64,000 nucleotides of DNA from Serratia symbiotica. GTDB lineage: Bacteria > Pseudomonadota > Gammaproteobacteria > Enterobacterales > Enterobacteriaceae. A program made the position numbers and the translations under genes. Location: contig NZ_CP050855.1 in NCBI RefSeq assembly GCF_000821185.2, positions 1,302,001 through 1,366,000 on the forward strand, read 5' to 3'. Positions 55,256-64,000 of this stretch are shown one piece after another; position 1 is the first letter of the stretch; the number at the start of each line of letters is the position of its first letter. The notes beneath the pieces were generated by a model. That model saw nothing but the letters and a program-made list of their open reading frames with translations, was not told the DNA's origin and did not search any database.

Positions 55256-55597
55256 TTAATTAACGCACAGTTGCTTGGCACGGTTACGGAATGGCACTAG
55301 GCTCATTTTATGGCCGGGATTGGCAGTGTCATCAAGCAGGATCACGTCCAGCGATTGAGCGTGTTGCCGCCCCGCTTTCACCTGCGCTTGAGCGGCTTCA
55401 TTGAGCGGATATTGCATCAGGGTGCTGTTGTTGAGCACAAATAGAGCACCACCACTGCGGCACTGTAGCATCACCTCTTCTTTAGTGAACGCCCACTGCT
55501 TGCCGTATTCCAGCTTAGTGATGTTCACCAGCTTGTCTGCCGCCAGCACGTTGGTCGCGGTTGCCAGCAGCGTAATACCCAGTAATATCGATTTCAT
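55256..55597 (-). CDS. yebY: YebY, DUF2511 family periplasmic protein
   Basis: The 113-residue product has a signal peptide (MKSILLGITLLATATNVLA) and a mature part with WAFTKEEVMLQCRSGGALFV, MQYPLNEAAQAQV and KMSLVPFRNRAKQLC, matching YebY. In E. coli yebY follows yobA and yebZ, a CopC/CopD-like pair; neither is visible upstream here. Function is not firmly known. Confidence 0.85.
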   Translation of the reverse strand: MKSILLGITLLATATNVLAADKLVNITKLEYGKQWAFTKEEVMLQCRSGGALFVLNNSTLMQYPLNEAAQAQVKAGRQHAQSLDVILLDDTANPGHKMSLVPFRNRAKQLCVN

Positions 55598-55914
55598 ATG
55601 ATGGCCTTATGGTTGCTGTTCGACTCGATTTTCCCGCAGTTCACCAGCATCCGGCAAGCCGTAATCTCACTCGGTGTGTCAGTAAAAATTAGCCAAGATG
55701 TGGTTTCGGGTCGCTTCAGCCGCCAATTTTCACCTTGTCGTTTCCTCGCCGATGATTTTGATGCCGCAGGGAGATTGCGTTTGACGCCTACAGAGACGTT
55801 AACCACTGAGGGTACGGACCAACAAACAGCATGAATACGTGAAAAGTGGGCAAGATCAGCAATAAGACCGCACCTCAGGTGATTACCGGTGGCGCGGTTT
55901 TCAGAAAAAAAGCA
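55598..55914. other. yebY-ftnA intergenic region
   Basis: About 317 bases. yebZ and yobA are expected on this strand upstream of yebY but only unrecognisable short frames are present, so they are probably deleted or decayed. Confidence 0.35.
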
Positions 55915-56433
55915 TCAAACTTGGCCGTTGCCGTTTACGCCAGCAGTACTCATTTTCTTTAGATCTTTGTCGATAAAGAACAAACTTTTACCGCTGTTGC
56001 CTACCAGTGCCAGCTTATCCAACACGGATTTGAAGAGTTTCTCTTCCTCGTGCTGCTCGGCGACATACCACTGTAGGAAGTTGAAAGTGGAATAATCGTG
56101 AGCAGTCATGGCCGCATGCGCCAGTTCGTTGATCTGACGGGTAATTAGCTGCTCGTGTTCGTAAGTTTGCTGGAATACGTCCGCCAGGGATTCAAACTCA
56201 ACCGGTGGTGCAGCGATAAAACCTAACAGCGGCAAGGAGCCGGTATCGCTCAGATAGTCGAACAAACGCTGCATGTGCTGCATCTCTTCCTGAGAATGCT
56301 CTTTAAGAAACGCTGCAGCACCTTCAAAGCCATTGTCGCTGCACCATGCGCTCATTTGTAGGTACATGTTAGCGGAGTAGAACTCTAGATTCAGTTGTTC
56401 ATTCAGCTTTTGGGTCATTTCTTGCGTCAGCAT
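55915..56433 (-). CDS. ftnA: Non-heme ferritin FtnA
   Basis: The 172-residue ferritin has the ferroxidase residues in [14 protein letters not shown] (Glu), [18 protein letters not shown] (Glu, His) and the later [14 protein letters not shown] and [13 protein letters not shown] helices. It stores iron in 24-mer shells in the cytoplasm. The start at 56433 follows AAGGAAT. The C-terminus ([16 protein letters not shown]) is slightly longer than the E. coli one. Confidence 0.93.
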   Translation of the reverse strand: MLTQEMTQKLNEQLNLEFYSANMYLQMSAWCSDNGFEGAAAFLKEHSQEEMQHMQRLFDYLSDTGSLPLLGFIAAPPVEFESLADVFQQTYEHEQLITRQINELAHAAMTAHDYSTFNFLQWYVAEQHEEEKLFKSVLDKLALVGNSGKSLFFIDKDLKKMSTAGVNGNGQV

Positions 56434-56784
56434 AAAGATTCCTTTTTTTCCAGGTGGTAAATTTAATTTCGCTCATTATGCATTGGCAAATAAAAAATAA
56501 AAACACCTTATTTATAATACGTTTCTATTTAATTTTAAATAAATAAAAATCAATGCATTATATAAAATTACACCGCTTAATTCGTTATGATAATCATTGC
56601 TATCTGCATTCAATGAAATAGCGAATCGTTCTTATTTAGAAAAAATAAATTACATTACTATTCTAACGATAATTAGCCCTGCCAGCGCAGTAGGCTTATT
56701 TCTCCGGCACATCCGGCTTGCCAAGCACCGCCTGGTGCATTACCTTCTGCTCAGATTCAATGCGGCAATGGTAAGGAGCATAAG
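56434..56784. promoter_or_regulatory. ftnA-holE divergent region with candidate Fur box
   Basis: A 350-base AT-rich gap. ATGATAATCATTGCTATC near 56587-56604 resembles the core of a Fur box (GATAATGATAATCATTATC), with a strong TGATAATCATT centre. Its placement ~155 bases upstream of ftnA fits iron control, but also lies toward holE. Assignment is tentative. Confidence 0.4.
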
Positions 56785-57015
56785 ATGAGTTACAATTTGG
56801 CAGAACTTTCCAAAGAAGATATGGACAAGGTGAACGTAGATCTTGCTGCTTCCGGCGTGGCATTCAAAGAGCGTTATAACATGCCGGTGATCCCAGACGT
56901 GGTAGAGCGCGAACAACCGGCTTACCTGTATGGCTATTTCCGTGAGCGCGTGGCGTATTATCGCATCGAGTCGCATAAGTTTTCACGCCTTCCCTACGAA
57001 CCAAAATCCAAATGA
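56785..57015 (+). CDS. holE: DNA polymerase III theta subunit
   Basis: The 76-residue protein keeps the HolE core [20 protein letters not shown] then [20 protein letters not shown] and ends [10 protein letters not shown]. Theta binds and stabilises the epsilon proofreading subunit. A TAAGGAG ribosome binding site precedes ATG 56785. It lies convergent with ptrB. Confidence 0.93.
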   Translation: MSYNLAELSKEDMDKVNVDLAASGVAFKERYNMPVIPDVVEREQPAYLYGYFRERVAYYRIESHKFSRLPYEPKSK

Positions 57016-57042
57016 TAAAAAAACCCGCCGTTCAGGCGGGCT
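57016..57042 (-). terminator. Terminator between holE and ptrB
   Basis: CCCGCC (57024-57029), TTCA-type loop, GGCGGG (57035-57040). On the minus strand it is followed by seven T (complement of 57017-57023), so it ends the ptrB transcript and may act on holE as well. Confidence 0.85.
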
Positions 57043-57069
57043 GGTAGGTCACTCGACGGCGAACCGGTC

Positions 57070-57208
57070 AATATCCCATACCATTTGCGTTCAATTGCCG
57101 GGCTGACCAACACCACCCGCTAGCCGCAGCATACAGGGAATACGTGAGGATGGTGAGCACTGCCTAGATCTAAAACGGCAAATAAAATAGCCAAATGGGA
57201 GAGGTTCT
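57070..57208. repeat. Dispersed 147-bp repeat, near full-length copy D
   Basis: It starts near AATATCCCATACC and ends GGCAAATAAAATAGCCAAAT-GGGAGAGGTTCT, in the same orientation as copy C. The interior is more diverged (CAGCATACAGGGAATACGTG, AGGATGGTGAGCACTGC). The right end touches the ptrB stop codon (57208-57210). Confidence 0.75.
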
Positions 57209-59241
57209 TATTCTAGCAATGCCAGAATAAAGGCATACTCCAGCGCAATATCCCTATAACCTTTGAAACGCCCGGATTTACCACCGTGCCCGGAATCCAT
57301 ATCGGTATACAGCAGCAGTTGGTGATTGTCGGTTTTTAGCTCGCGCAGCTTTGCCACCCACTTGGCCGGTTCCCAATATTGTACTTGCGAATCGTGCAGG
57401 CCGGTTGTGACCAGCATATGCGGGTAGTCCTGCGCTTTCACCTGATCGTATGGGCTGTAATGCTTGATATAATCATAATACGCCTGCTCATTCGGGTTAC
57501 CCCACTCGTCATACTCGCCGGTAGTCAACGGGATCGATTCGTCCAGCATGGTGGTCACTACATCGACAAACGGCACCTGTGCCACTACGCCATGGAATAG
57601 CTGCGGTGCCTGATTAATCACCGCGCCTATTAGCAGGCCGCCAGCGCTACCGCCCATGGCGAACACCTGTTTGGCATTGCCGTAACCCTGTGCGATCAAC
57701 GCTTCCGTCACGTCAATAAAATCATTGAAGCTGTTCTGCTTATTGAATAATTTACCGTCTTCATACCACCACTGGCCCAGTTCACCGCCGCCGCGTATAT
57801 GTGCCAACGCGAAGACAAAGCCGCGATCCAGCAGGCTCAGGCGGCTGGCGCTAAACGCGGGTTCCATATTGCTGCCATAGGAGCCATAGCCATACACCAT
57901 CAGCGGATTGCCACCGTGACTGAAACGATCCTGACGGTAGACCAACGAAACCGGCACCTTGTTACCATCACGCGCTATTACCCACACCCGCTCGCTACGA
58001 TAATTTTTCGGGGTGAAATTTTTCACCTCCTGCTGCTTGAGCATTACCCGTTCACCACTGTCCAAATTAAGTTCGTACTGTGTGGCCGGGGTGGTCATCG
58101 ACGAGTAGCCGTAACGCAACAATGCAGTCTCTGGATCTGGATTGTACGCCAACCAGGTGGTGTAGGTTGGATCGTCGAAGGCGATGCATTTTTCTTCTCC
58201 GCTCTGCCGATGGATCTGACGCAGCAGGGTTAGCCCCTCGCAGCGCTCTTCCACCACCAGCCAGTCACGAAACAGACTGAAGCCCTCCAGCATTACCTCG
58301 GTGCGCGGGGTGATCAGCGTTTGCCACTGCGCCTCATCCGCCTGCGCGCTCTGATATAAACCAAAGTTTTTGCCGTCTTTGTTAGAACGGATATAGAAAT
58401 GCTGCTGGTAATGGTCAATAACGTATTCGTGTTCTTTTCGGCGCGGCACGAAGACACACGGTGTACTATCGGCGCGGTCGGCGTCCAGCAGCAGGACTTC
58501 TGAGGTAGTGGTGCTGTTCATATGGATCAGAATAAAACGTTCGGAGGTGGTTTTTCCCAACCCTACGTAGAAAGTATCATCCCGCTCTTCATAGATCAGT
58601 TCATCCTGCTGCGGATCGGTACCCACCACATGGCGGTATACCTGATAAGGCAGCAGCGTTTTAGCATGCTTACGTACGTAATACACGCTGGAGGAATCAT
58701 TAGCCCACTCGAAACTGCCAGAGGTATTTCTCAGTACTTCATTGGCCCAACTACTGTCGCTCAGGTATTTGAAACGGATGTCATACTGCCGACGCGACAG
58801 GAAATCTTCTGCCACTCCCAACATGAGGTTATCAGGGCTGACGTCTAACCCACCCAGAGTATAAAACTCACTTTTCTCAGCTTGCTGGTTACCATCCAAC
58901 AGTGTGTCCCACCGCTCACGCTCTGCTTCCGGCTGGCGCACATAAATGGCATATTCATTGCCCGGTTCGTAGCGGGTCTGGTAGCGGTATGCGTTTTTGA
59001 CATAGGGAACAGAATGATCCTGTTGAGGAATGCGCGCCACCATCTCTTCATACAGCGTTTCGCGTAGAGCTTGCTGCGGCTTCAGCATCGCCTCTGTATA
59101 GGCATTTTCCGCCTGTAGGTAGTCCAGTATCTGCTGGTCTGCACGTTCGTCGTCACGCAGCCAATAATAGTCATCCACGCGCGTGTCGCCGTGAATGGTA
59201 ATGGGATAAGGGCGTTTTTCGGCCTTGGGGGGGATCATCAT
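57208..59241 (-). CDS. ptrB: Oligopeptidase B (prolyl oligopeptidase family, S9A)
   Basis: The ~677-residue serine peptidase cleaves after Lys/Arg in short peptides. The N-terminal part forms a seven-bladed propeller gate; the C-terminal hydrolase has Ser in [12 protein letters not shown], Asp in [14 protein letters not shown] and His in [12 protein letters not shown]. The start at 59241 ([20 protein letters not shown]) is chosen by family alignment; an upstream ATG at 59307 would add 22 residues. Its stop codon abuts the dispersed repeat. Confidence 0.93.
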   Translation of the reverse strand: MMIPPKAEKRPYPITIHGDTRVDDYYWLRDDERADQQILDYLQAENAYTEAMLKPQQALRETLYEEMVARIPQQDHSVPYVKNAYRYQTRYEPGNEYAIYVRQPEAERERWDTLLDGNQQAEKSEFYTLGGLDVSPDNLMLGVAEDFLSRRQYDIRFKYLSDSSWANEVLRNTSGSFEWANDSSSVYYVRKHAKTLLPYQVYRHVVGTDPQQDELIYEERDDTFYVGLGKTTSERFILIHMNSTTTSEVLLLDADRADSTPCVFVPRRKEHEYVIDHYQQHFYIRSNKDGKNFGLYQSAQADEAQWQTLITPRTEVMLEGFSLFRDWLVVEERCEGLTLLRQIHRQSGEEKCIAFDDPTYTTWLAYNPDPETALLRYGYSSMTTPATQYELNLDSGERVMLKQQEVKNFTPKNYRSERVWVIARDGNKVPVSLVYRQDRFSHGGNPLMVYGYGSYGSNMEPAFSASRLSLLDRGFVFALAHIRGGGELGQWWYEDGKLFNKQNSFNDFIDVTEALIAQGYGNAKQVFAMGGSAGGLLIGAVINQAPQLFHGVVAQVPFVDVVTTMLDESIPLTTGEYDEWGNPNEQAYYDYIKHYSPYDQVKAQDYPHMLVTTGLHDSQVQYWEPAKWVAKLRELKTDNHQLLLYTDMDSGHGGKSGRFKGYRDIALEYAFILALLE

Positions 59242-59370
59242 CGCTACGTCATCCGCTGGCTTTAATTTAGGCAAGAGTGACACGATTACCCCCAACTTGC
59301 CAAGCAACGCTAAGCGAGCACGCGCTTTTTCTCGCTGACAACACTGCTCAATGCCACGGTGCCTTAATTT

Positions 59371-59943
59371 TCACGCTTCGGGCGTTTCTTCATCCTGCGC
59401 GTATTCCGCCAGTTCGTCACGCATCGTTTGGATGGCTTCACGGGCGAGCTGCGCGAGCGTGCGATAAAAATCACTGGTAGCGTGCGCAGTCAGCTTGCCG
59501 AGGAAGCGGTCACACCAAGGGAGCAGGTACTCATCGAACAAGGTGATTTGCGCCTGAACTTCATCTTCCTGCGACTGATCTTCCAGCCAGGAGGCGGCCA
59601 GCAGCAGCGAGCCAAAATGATCAGCCGGGGCCTCGCCTAATGGCATACCTCGCTGCTGCAAGAAGGTGCGCACTTGCGCTTCGCTCGCACCGGCAACATA
59701 GTCAGAGCGGAACGGCGGCACACTACGTTCGCTGCCGATAAACATGGCGTTGAAGTCGCCAGACAACAGCTTGACATCGCAGCCCCGCTGTAGACGTACC
59801 AGCAATTCATCCTGCTCCAGTGGCCAGTGCTGCTGCAATTTGCCTGCCTGGATCAACGTGAACAACGGTGCCAGCAGCGGATCCTGCGGCTGGCGGTAGA
59901 ACAGCGTACCCAGCACACGGCAGACAACGGAAAACTCATTCAT
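59371..59943 (-). CDS. ycdY: YcdY, TorD/DmsD-family chaperone
   Basis: The 190-residue helical protein starts MNEFSVVCRVLGTLFYRQPQ and carries FNAMFIGSERSVPPFRSDYV and DHFGSLLLAASWLEDQSQED. These match YcdY, a TorD-family chaperone reported to act with the phosphatase YcdX in E. coli. ycdX itself is not next to it here (ptrB is). It lies downstream of the tRNA-Ser gene region. Confidence 0.9.
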   Translation of the reverse strand: MNEFSVVCRVLGTLFYRQPQDPLLAPLFTLIQAGKLQQHWPLEQDELLVRLQRGCDVKLLSGDFNAMFIGSERSVPPFRSDYVAGASEAQVRTFLQQRGMPLGEAPADHFGSLLLAASWLEDQSQEDEVQAQITLFDEYLLPWCDRFLGKLTAHATSDFYRTLAQLAREAIQTMRDELAEYAQDEETPEA

Positions 59944-60398
59944 GATGATGCCTTATACCATGCAGAAAAATTTGCCGGGACGATGTCACAAATCAGTCAA
60001 TTTCGCAATCGCTGTCTACGCTTTGCCGACCTCATAGCCCGGCGATGCCACAATCTTTGTTAATAACCGTCAAGTAACACCTTTCCATTCAGCGATATAT
60101 CTATAGTTGCAGGCAGGCGGCAACGCAGCGACAAATCGGCTGGGAACCGATTTGAACGGCGCTTGCACGGGGCCACAGGCTGAACCTCAGCGAGTTCGTG
60201 GGGATGGTGACAATACTCTTTCATCTGACGGCTGGTGCCCCAACCAGGCATAGACAGCGATTTATCGCTCGGTAAATCAGCAAATTGCTGCAACTTTGGC
60301 TAATCAATTCGGTGAATGTCACAAGGGGGTTGACGCTGGCAGCGGATTATCCTACATTAGCGCACGTCAAAAGCACGAAGCGTTATCGATGATAAAAC
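59944..60398. other. Intergenic region between ycdY and tRNA-Ser
   Basis: About 455 bases. A 77-codon minus-strand open frame (60060-60293) has no recognisable domain. A tRNA promoter such as TTGACG...TATCCTAC-like lies near 60331-60356 (TTGACG then TATCCT), a likely promoter for the tRNA gene. Confidence 0.4.
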
Positions 60399-60488
60399 GG
60401 TGAGGTGTCTGAGTGGCTGAAGGAGCACGCCTGGAAAGTGTGTATACGCGAAAGCGTATCGAGGGTTCGAACCCCTCTCTCACCGCCA
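60399..60488 (+). tRNA. tRNA-Ser (anticodon GGA)
   Basis: GGTGAGG (60399-60405) pairs with the 3' acceptor CCTCTCACC-type strand ending GCCA. The D-arm (CTGAGTGGCTGAAGG), anticodon loop CTGGAAAG (GGA), long variable arm TATACGCGAAAGCGTATC and T-arm GGTTCGAACCCC are all present. The 90-base size fits a class II serine tRNA reading UCC/UCU. CCA is encoded. Confidence 0.95.
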
Positions 60489-60496
60489 TTTTCAAC

Positions 60497-60530
60497 AAAA
60501 AAGCCTGAACGTAAGTTCAGGCTTTTTTGT
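60497..60530 (+). terminator. Terminator of tRNA-Ser
   Basis: AAAAAAGCCTGAAC, loop GTAA, GTTCAGGCTTTTTT is a perfect stem with a T run. Confidence 0.92.
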
Positions 60531-60702
60531 TGTCTGTGATACACGCCAGTGCACAGCGTTGGCCGAGCTGATAGCGAGTACACAATCCCGACGAACTGCG
60601 CCCCGAAAAAATAGCCGCCAGGCGGGCAGCGACGACGATAATCTACAAAGCAGCCGCCGCTGTTGCCGATGTCAACTGCCTCTTCTGGCCCTTCCCTCGA
60701 TC

Positions 60703-60734
60703 GTGGCAGCCCCACACTGGTGTGGGGCTGCCAC
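60703..60734. terminator. Strong hairpin between tRNA-Ser and ndh
   Basis: GTGGCAGCCCCACAC (60703-60717), two bases, GTGTGGGGCTGCCAC (60720-60734). This 15-bp perfect stem lies just past the ndh stop. The T run on the minus strand is absent; on the plus strand AGGGCGTTTTT follows. Confidence 0.65.
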
Positions 60735-60743
60735 AGGGCGTTT

Positions 60744-62048
60744 TTAGTGCATTTTCAGGCGCGGGCGGAGCACCCGGTTAATGCCCCCAACCAACATCAT
60801 CAGGCCGGTTTTGATATAGCCATGCAGCGCTACCTGGTGCATGCGGTACAGCGAAATGTAGATGAAACGCGCAATGCGCCCTTCCACCATCATAGAACCA
60901 CGCATCAGGTTGCCCATCAGGCTACCGACAGTGCTGAAACGCGAAAGTGACACCAACGAACCGTGATCTTTGTACACATAAGGCTTCAGCGTCTGCCCGT
61001 TCATCAGCGCCAAAATGTTGGTAAAGCAGCGTGAAGCCATCTGATGTGCCGACTGAGCGCGCGGTGGCACAAAGCCGCCTCCCTCTTTCGGGCAGGAGGC
61101 ACAGTCACCGATGGCAAAAATGTGAGGATCGCGCGTGGTCTGCAACGTTGGCTCAACCAGCAACTGGTTGAGGCGGTTGGTTTCCAAACCACCGATATCC
61201 TTCATAAAGTCCGGCACCTTGATGCCCGCCGCCCACACCATCAGATCAGCATCGATAAACTCGCCACCCTGAGTGTTCAACCCACTGGCGTTTACGCTGG
61301 TAACCATGGTGTGAGTCAACACGCGTACACCAAGTTTGCTCAGTTCCAAATGAGCAGCAGCGGAAATGCGCGGTGGCAGCGCTGGCAAAATACGCTCACC
61401 AGCTTCTACCAACGTCACATTCAGCGCACTGTTGTCCAGGCTTTCAAAGCCATAGCTGTGTAGCTGTTTCACTGTATTGTACAGTTCGGCAGACAACTCA
61501 ACGCCAGTAGCGCCGCCGCCAACGATGGCAATATTTACCCGCTTTTTCTGCCCTGGGTACGCCGAATACTTCAGGAACAAATTAAGCATTTCATTATGGA
61601 AACGCCGCGCCTGATGCGGATTATCCAAGAAGATACAGTGATCTTTCACCCCCGGTGTGCCAAAATCGTTCGAGGTGCTGCCCAGCGCTATCACCAGAAT
61701 GTCGTAAGTCAATTCGCGCGATGGTACCAGTTCACCCCCCTGCTCATCGCAAATACGTGCCAGTTGCAGCGTTTGCGTCTCGCGGTTGATGTTAGTCAGC
61801 GTACCTTGCTGGAAGCTGAAATGATGGTTGTGCGCATGCGCCAGGTAACTCAGCGCATCGACGCCGTCATCAAGTGAACCGGTGGCGACTTCATGTAGCA
61901 GCGGCTTCCACAGATGGCTGTGGCTGCGATCCACCAATGTGATCGCCGCTTTTCTCTTGTGGCCAAGCTTATTCCCCAAGCGGGTCGCTAGCTCAAGACC
62001 GCCAGCACCACCACCAACAATGACGATTTTCTTCTTTGGCGTTGTCAA
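60744..62048 (-). CDS. ndh: Type II NADH dehydrogenase (non-proton-pumping)
   Basis: The 434-residue flavoprotein oxidises NADH and reduces quinone at the membrane surface. FAD site [18 protein letters not shown] and NADH site [18 protein letters not shown] are intact, as is FAIGDCASC. The C-terminal amphipathic helix region ([20 protein letters not shown]) anchors it to the membrane. A candidate FNR site lies upstream. Confidence 0.96.
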   Translation of the reverse strand: MTTPKKKIVIVGGGAGGLELATRLGNKLGHKRKAAITLVDRSHSHLWKPLLHEVATGSLDDGVDALSYLAHAHNHHFSFQQGTLTNINRETQTLQLARICDEQGGELVPSRELTYDILVIALGSTSNDFGTPGVKDHCIFLDNPHQARRFHNEMLNLFLKYSAYPGQKKRVNIAIVGGGATGVELSAELYNTVKQLHSYGFESLDNSALNVTLVEAGERILPALPPRISAAAHLELSKLGVRVLTHTMVTSVNASGLNTQGGEFIDADLMVWAAGIKVPDFMKDIGGLETNRLNQLLVEPTLQTTRDPHIFAIGDCASCPKEGGGFVPPRAQSAHQMASRCFTNILALMNGQTLKPYVYKDHGSLVSLSRFSTVGSLMGNLMRGSMMVEGRIARFIYISLYRMHQVALHGYIKTGLMMLVGGINRVLRPRLKMH

Positions 62049-62430
62049 AATACCCCCTAAATGTGAACCAACCGTTATCCGTAAGTGAATGGAAAATATC
62101 CTTACAATACATAGGGTTCACCTGTAATAAACCGATTCTTTAGCGCCAGAATAACATGTGAGGTTATTTGGTCATACCAAAATTGACCTACATCAATTTT
62201 TTTGGTTAAAGGCTCGACGCGAGGCTTTTTAGGGATTTTAATTCAATAAGTTAGCATAGAGTTACTCTACATGGCTCTACCCAGCTACTCGCCAATATTG
62301 TACTTTATGAGAATAACAGCCGCAGATTATCCCGATAAAAAGCAATAATTGCGGTTCCAAAGCTGTTATGAAGTTGTTAACTCCGCGCTTGATGACTACC
62401 GCCGCCGCTCTAAGCATCGCTGCGCTAGCC
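62049..62430. promoter_or_regulatory. ndh upstream region with candidate FNR box
   Basis: TTGACCTACATCAA at 62183-62196 reads TTGATGTAGGTCAA on the minus strand, one mismatch from the FNR consensus TTGAT-N4-ATCAA. FNR represses ndh in E. coli. The rest of this ~380-base region lacks ycfP, which sits between nagZ and ndh in E. coli. Confidence 0.6.
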
Positions 62431-62436
62431 TCATGA
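62368..62436 (+). pseudogene. Short signal-peptide-like ORF, probable gene relic
   Basis: ATG 62368 opens [22 protein letters not shown] followed by a TGA stop at 62434. This is a complete signal peptide with nothing after it. It runs antisense into the nagZ stop codon. It most likely marks a deleted exported-protein gene, but chance is possible. Confidence 0.3.
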
Positions 62437-63471
62437 CAGTATCCTGAATTCGCGCAGTTTATGTTCCTCCCAGCGTGCACTGAGCGTAACCAGTGCCTTG
62501 TGTGCCTGCTGCCAACGTGCCGAGTCACGCAGTTCCTGGCGGGTGAACTGACCACGGTGATATAATCGTTTTACTTTCTCTGCTTTGACTGGGGAAAGGT
62601 TATCCAGCACGCTGACCGCACCAGCGCGGTTGTTGCACACCAAGATCATGTCACAACCAGCATCCAGAGCTGCCTGACCGCGTTCGGCATAGCTACCCAT
62701 GATAGCCGCCCCAGCCATTGACAGGTCATCAGAGAAAATAACCCCATCGAACCCCAGTTCCTGCCGCAGAATTTGCTTCAGCCAGTAAGGTGAACCGCTG
62801 GCTGGACGTGGATCGGCTTCAGTGTAGATGACGTGTGCCGGCATGACCGCATCCAGCAGTTGCCGGTTGATCAGTGTGCGGAAAATCGCCATGTCATGTT
62901 CACGGATCTGCGCTAATGGCCGCAGATCGCGCGGGGTTTCTTTGTGCGAGTCGGTGCTGACACCGCCATGGCCTGGGAAGTGTTTTCCGGTGGTTTTCAT
63001 CCCAGCACTGCGCATACCCTGGATAAAGTACTCGGCCATTGCCAGCGCTTGCTGCGGATCGCTGTGGAACGCGCGTTCACCGATGGCGGCGCTGCCGTGG
63101 CCAATATCCAGCACCGGCGCAAAACTGATATCGATGTCCTGGGCGATCATTTCTGCCGCCATCAGCCAGCCCGCTTCTTGCGCTAAGTGACGACCCTGCT
63201 GCGCATCTTGCATCACAGCGAACGATTGCGCCGCTGGCAAGCGGGTAAAACCTTCATGGAAGCGCTGCACGCGTCCGCCTTCCTGATCCACCGCCACCAC
63301 CAGCCTATCCTGCGATGCCACGCGGATCTGGCGCACCAGTTCGCGCAACTGGTGCGCGTCGTGAAAGTTACGGGTAAATAGGATCAACCCGCCAACCAGC
63401 GGGTGTGTTAAAATCTCACGTTCTTCTGCATCCAGCTCATAGCTGGCAATATCTAGCATTACCGGACCCAC
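62431..63471 (-). CDS. nagZ: Beta-N-acetylglucosaminidase NagZ (GH3)
   Basis: The ~346-residue enzyme removes GlcNAc from anhydro-muropeptides in peptidoglycan recycling. GH3 marks are [13 protein letters not shown], the [14 protein letters not shown] catalytic loop (His/Asp), and the nucleophile Asp in [11 protein letters not shown]. The GTG at 63471 (MGPVMLD) is favoured by family alignment and by GAGG five bases before; a GTG two codons earlier is possible. The C-terminus is close to the family's length. Confidence 0.93.
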   Translation of the reverse strand: MGPVMLDIASYELDAEEREILTHPLVGGLILFTRNFHDAHQLRELVRQIRVASQDRLVVAVDQEGGRVQRFHEGFTRLPAAQSFAVMQDAQQGRHLAQEAGWLMAAEMIAQDIDISFAPVLDIGHGSAAIGERAFHSDPQQALAMAEYFIQGMRSAGMKTTGKHFPGHGGVSTDSHKETPRDLRPLAQIREHDMAIFRTLINRQLLDAVMPAHVIYTEADPRPASGSPYWLKQILRQELGFDGVIFSDDLSMAGAAIMGSYAERGQAALDAGCDMILVCNNRAGAVSVLDNLSPVKAEKVKRLYHRGQFTRQELRDSARWQQAHKALVTLSARWEEHKLREFRILS

Positions 63472-63521
63472 GGCCACCTCACTTCATTATTTGATTTGCT
63501 TCACTCAGAACCTGGGGATGA

Positions 63522-64000
63522 TCAACAAAAGCGCTGGCGCAGCACTGCCCCCCAATGCAAAAATTCAGCATCGCCGCTCTGCTGCCAGCGCGCTTCAAAC
63601 CACATCAGCATCAGGTAGTCCACCCACGGTAACCAACACTGCACTTGGGCGTGCAACCGGGCCTCATCCGGGTAGCCATGCTGCGCATAGTGCTGTAGAA
63701 AACACTGCTGCTGAACGCTAGCCCAATCATTGCTGCGAAACAGCGCGGCGATATCCAGCGCAACATCGCCATCGGCAGCGTACTCCCAGTCGATCAGCCG
63801 CAGCCCGGCGGCACTGGTGATCAGGTTACCTGGGTGAATATCCATATGAAGCGGGGCCAGTTGCAGTGGCGTTGGCGGTGTTATCCGCAAAAAATGCTGC
63901 TGACAACGCAGCCAGGCTGGGGTAAGACGCCGTTTGTCCAACTGCTGCCAATAGCTGACGAACTGTCGTTGCAAGTTCAGGCGGTAGCCACTGAGCGGCC
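63522..64000 (-). CDS. thiK: Thiamine kinase ThiK (partial, N-terminus outside the window)
   Basis: The visible 158 codons run open to the window edge. The aminoglycoside-phosphotransferase-like kinase motifs are LHMDIHPGNLI (catalytic Asp and Asn) and RLIDWEYAADGD (metal-binding Asp). ThiK phosphorylates thiamine in salvage. Its place directly upstream of nagZ on the same strand, 50 bases apart, matches E. coli. About 115 N-terminal residues are missing beyond the window. Confidence 0.88.
   Translation of the reverse strand, partial: PLSGYRLNLQRQFVSYWQQLDKRRLTPAWLRCQQHFLRITPPTPLQLAPLHMDIHPGNLITSAAGLRLIDWEYAADGDVALDIAALFRSNDWASVQQQCFLQHYAQHGYPDEARLHAQVQCWLPWVDYLMLMWFEARWQQSGDAEFLHWGAVLRQRFC

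Noticed and set aside
60399..60488. tRNA-Ser as an integration site for an island
   Set aside because: No integrase or direct repeat of the tRNA 3' end is found on either side; the neighbours are core genes.

Overview
The window looks like a chromosomal segment of a Serratia-type enterobacterium. Gene order largely follows the conserved Enterobacterales blocks (icd-rluE-mnmA-hflD-purB-phoPQ-roxA-potABCD-cobB-lolEDC-mfd; kdsA-sirB1-sirB2-prmC-prfA-hemA; lolB-ispE-prs-ychH-pth-ychF; yebY-ftnA-holE-ptrB-ycdY-serine tRNA-ndh-nagZ-thiK). Many genes usual in these blocks are missing or decayed (pepT is a relic; nagK, nudJ, dauA and ycfP are absent) and insertion-sequence debris is common. This mix of intact core genes and ongoing decay resembles a genome in an early stage of host-associated reduction, such as Serratia symbiotica. 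That species guess is inference only.

Layout. 1-1085: end of a fimbrial usher and a spore-coat-U type pilin/adhesin. 1184-3062: secreted chorismate mutase and Tsx nucleoside channel. 3063-6394: long intergenic stretch with a possible structured RNA, then a GNAT acetyltransferase, a PAS-LuxR regulator and an NCS1 permease. 6560-6900: IS5-family relic. 7149-29277: core block from icd to mfd, including PhoP/PhoQ with a PhoP box placed as in an autoregulated promoter, polyamine uptake (potABCD) and lipoprotein sorting (lolCDE). 29708-35049: kdsA to hemA operon, all on the minus strand. 35383-36880: AT-rich acyltransferase plus IS relic placed between hemA and lolB. 37031-42743: lolB, ispE, prs, ychH, pth, ychF. 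42870-49582: small degraded genomic island with an intact P4-type integrase, a 42-residue basic ORF, the C-terminal remnant of a helicase cut by an IS3-family element, IS110 and IS2-group relics, a candidate 53-residue secreted cysteine-rich peptide, and the remnant of a second, closely related integrase. 49697-52022: dcuSR two-component system. 52442-53641: fabV. 53743-54799: decayed IS903-like element with a 9-bp target duplication. 55256-64000: yebY, ftnA, holE, ptrB, ycdY, tRNA-Ser, ndh, nagZ and partial thiK.

The most unusual signal is a dispersed ~147-bp repeat with ~19-bp terminal inverted repeats, present in four near full-length copies and at least three fragments. It repeatedly abuts gene 3' ends. 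In cobB and in pth the repeat end itself supplies the last codons and the stop codon. The second most interesting region is the island at 42.9-49.6 kb, with two small ORFs, a truncated helicase and nested mobile elements. No CRISPR array, rRNA operon or replication origin was seen.
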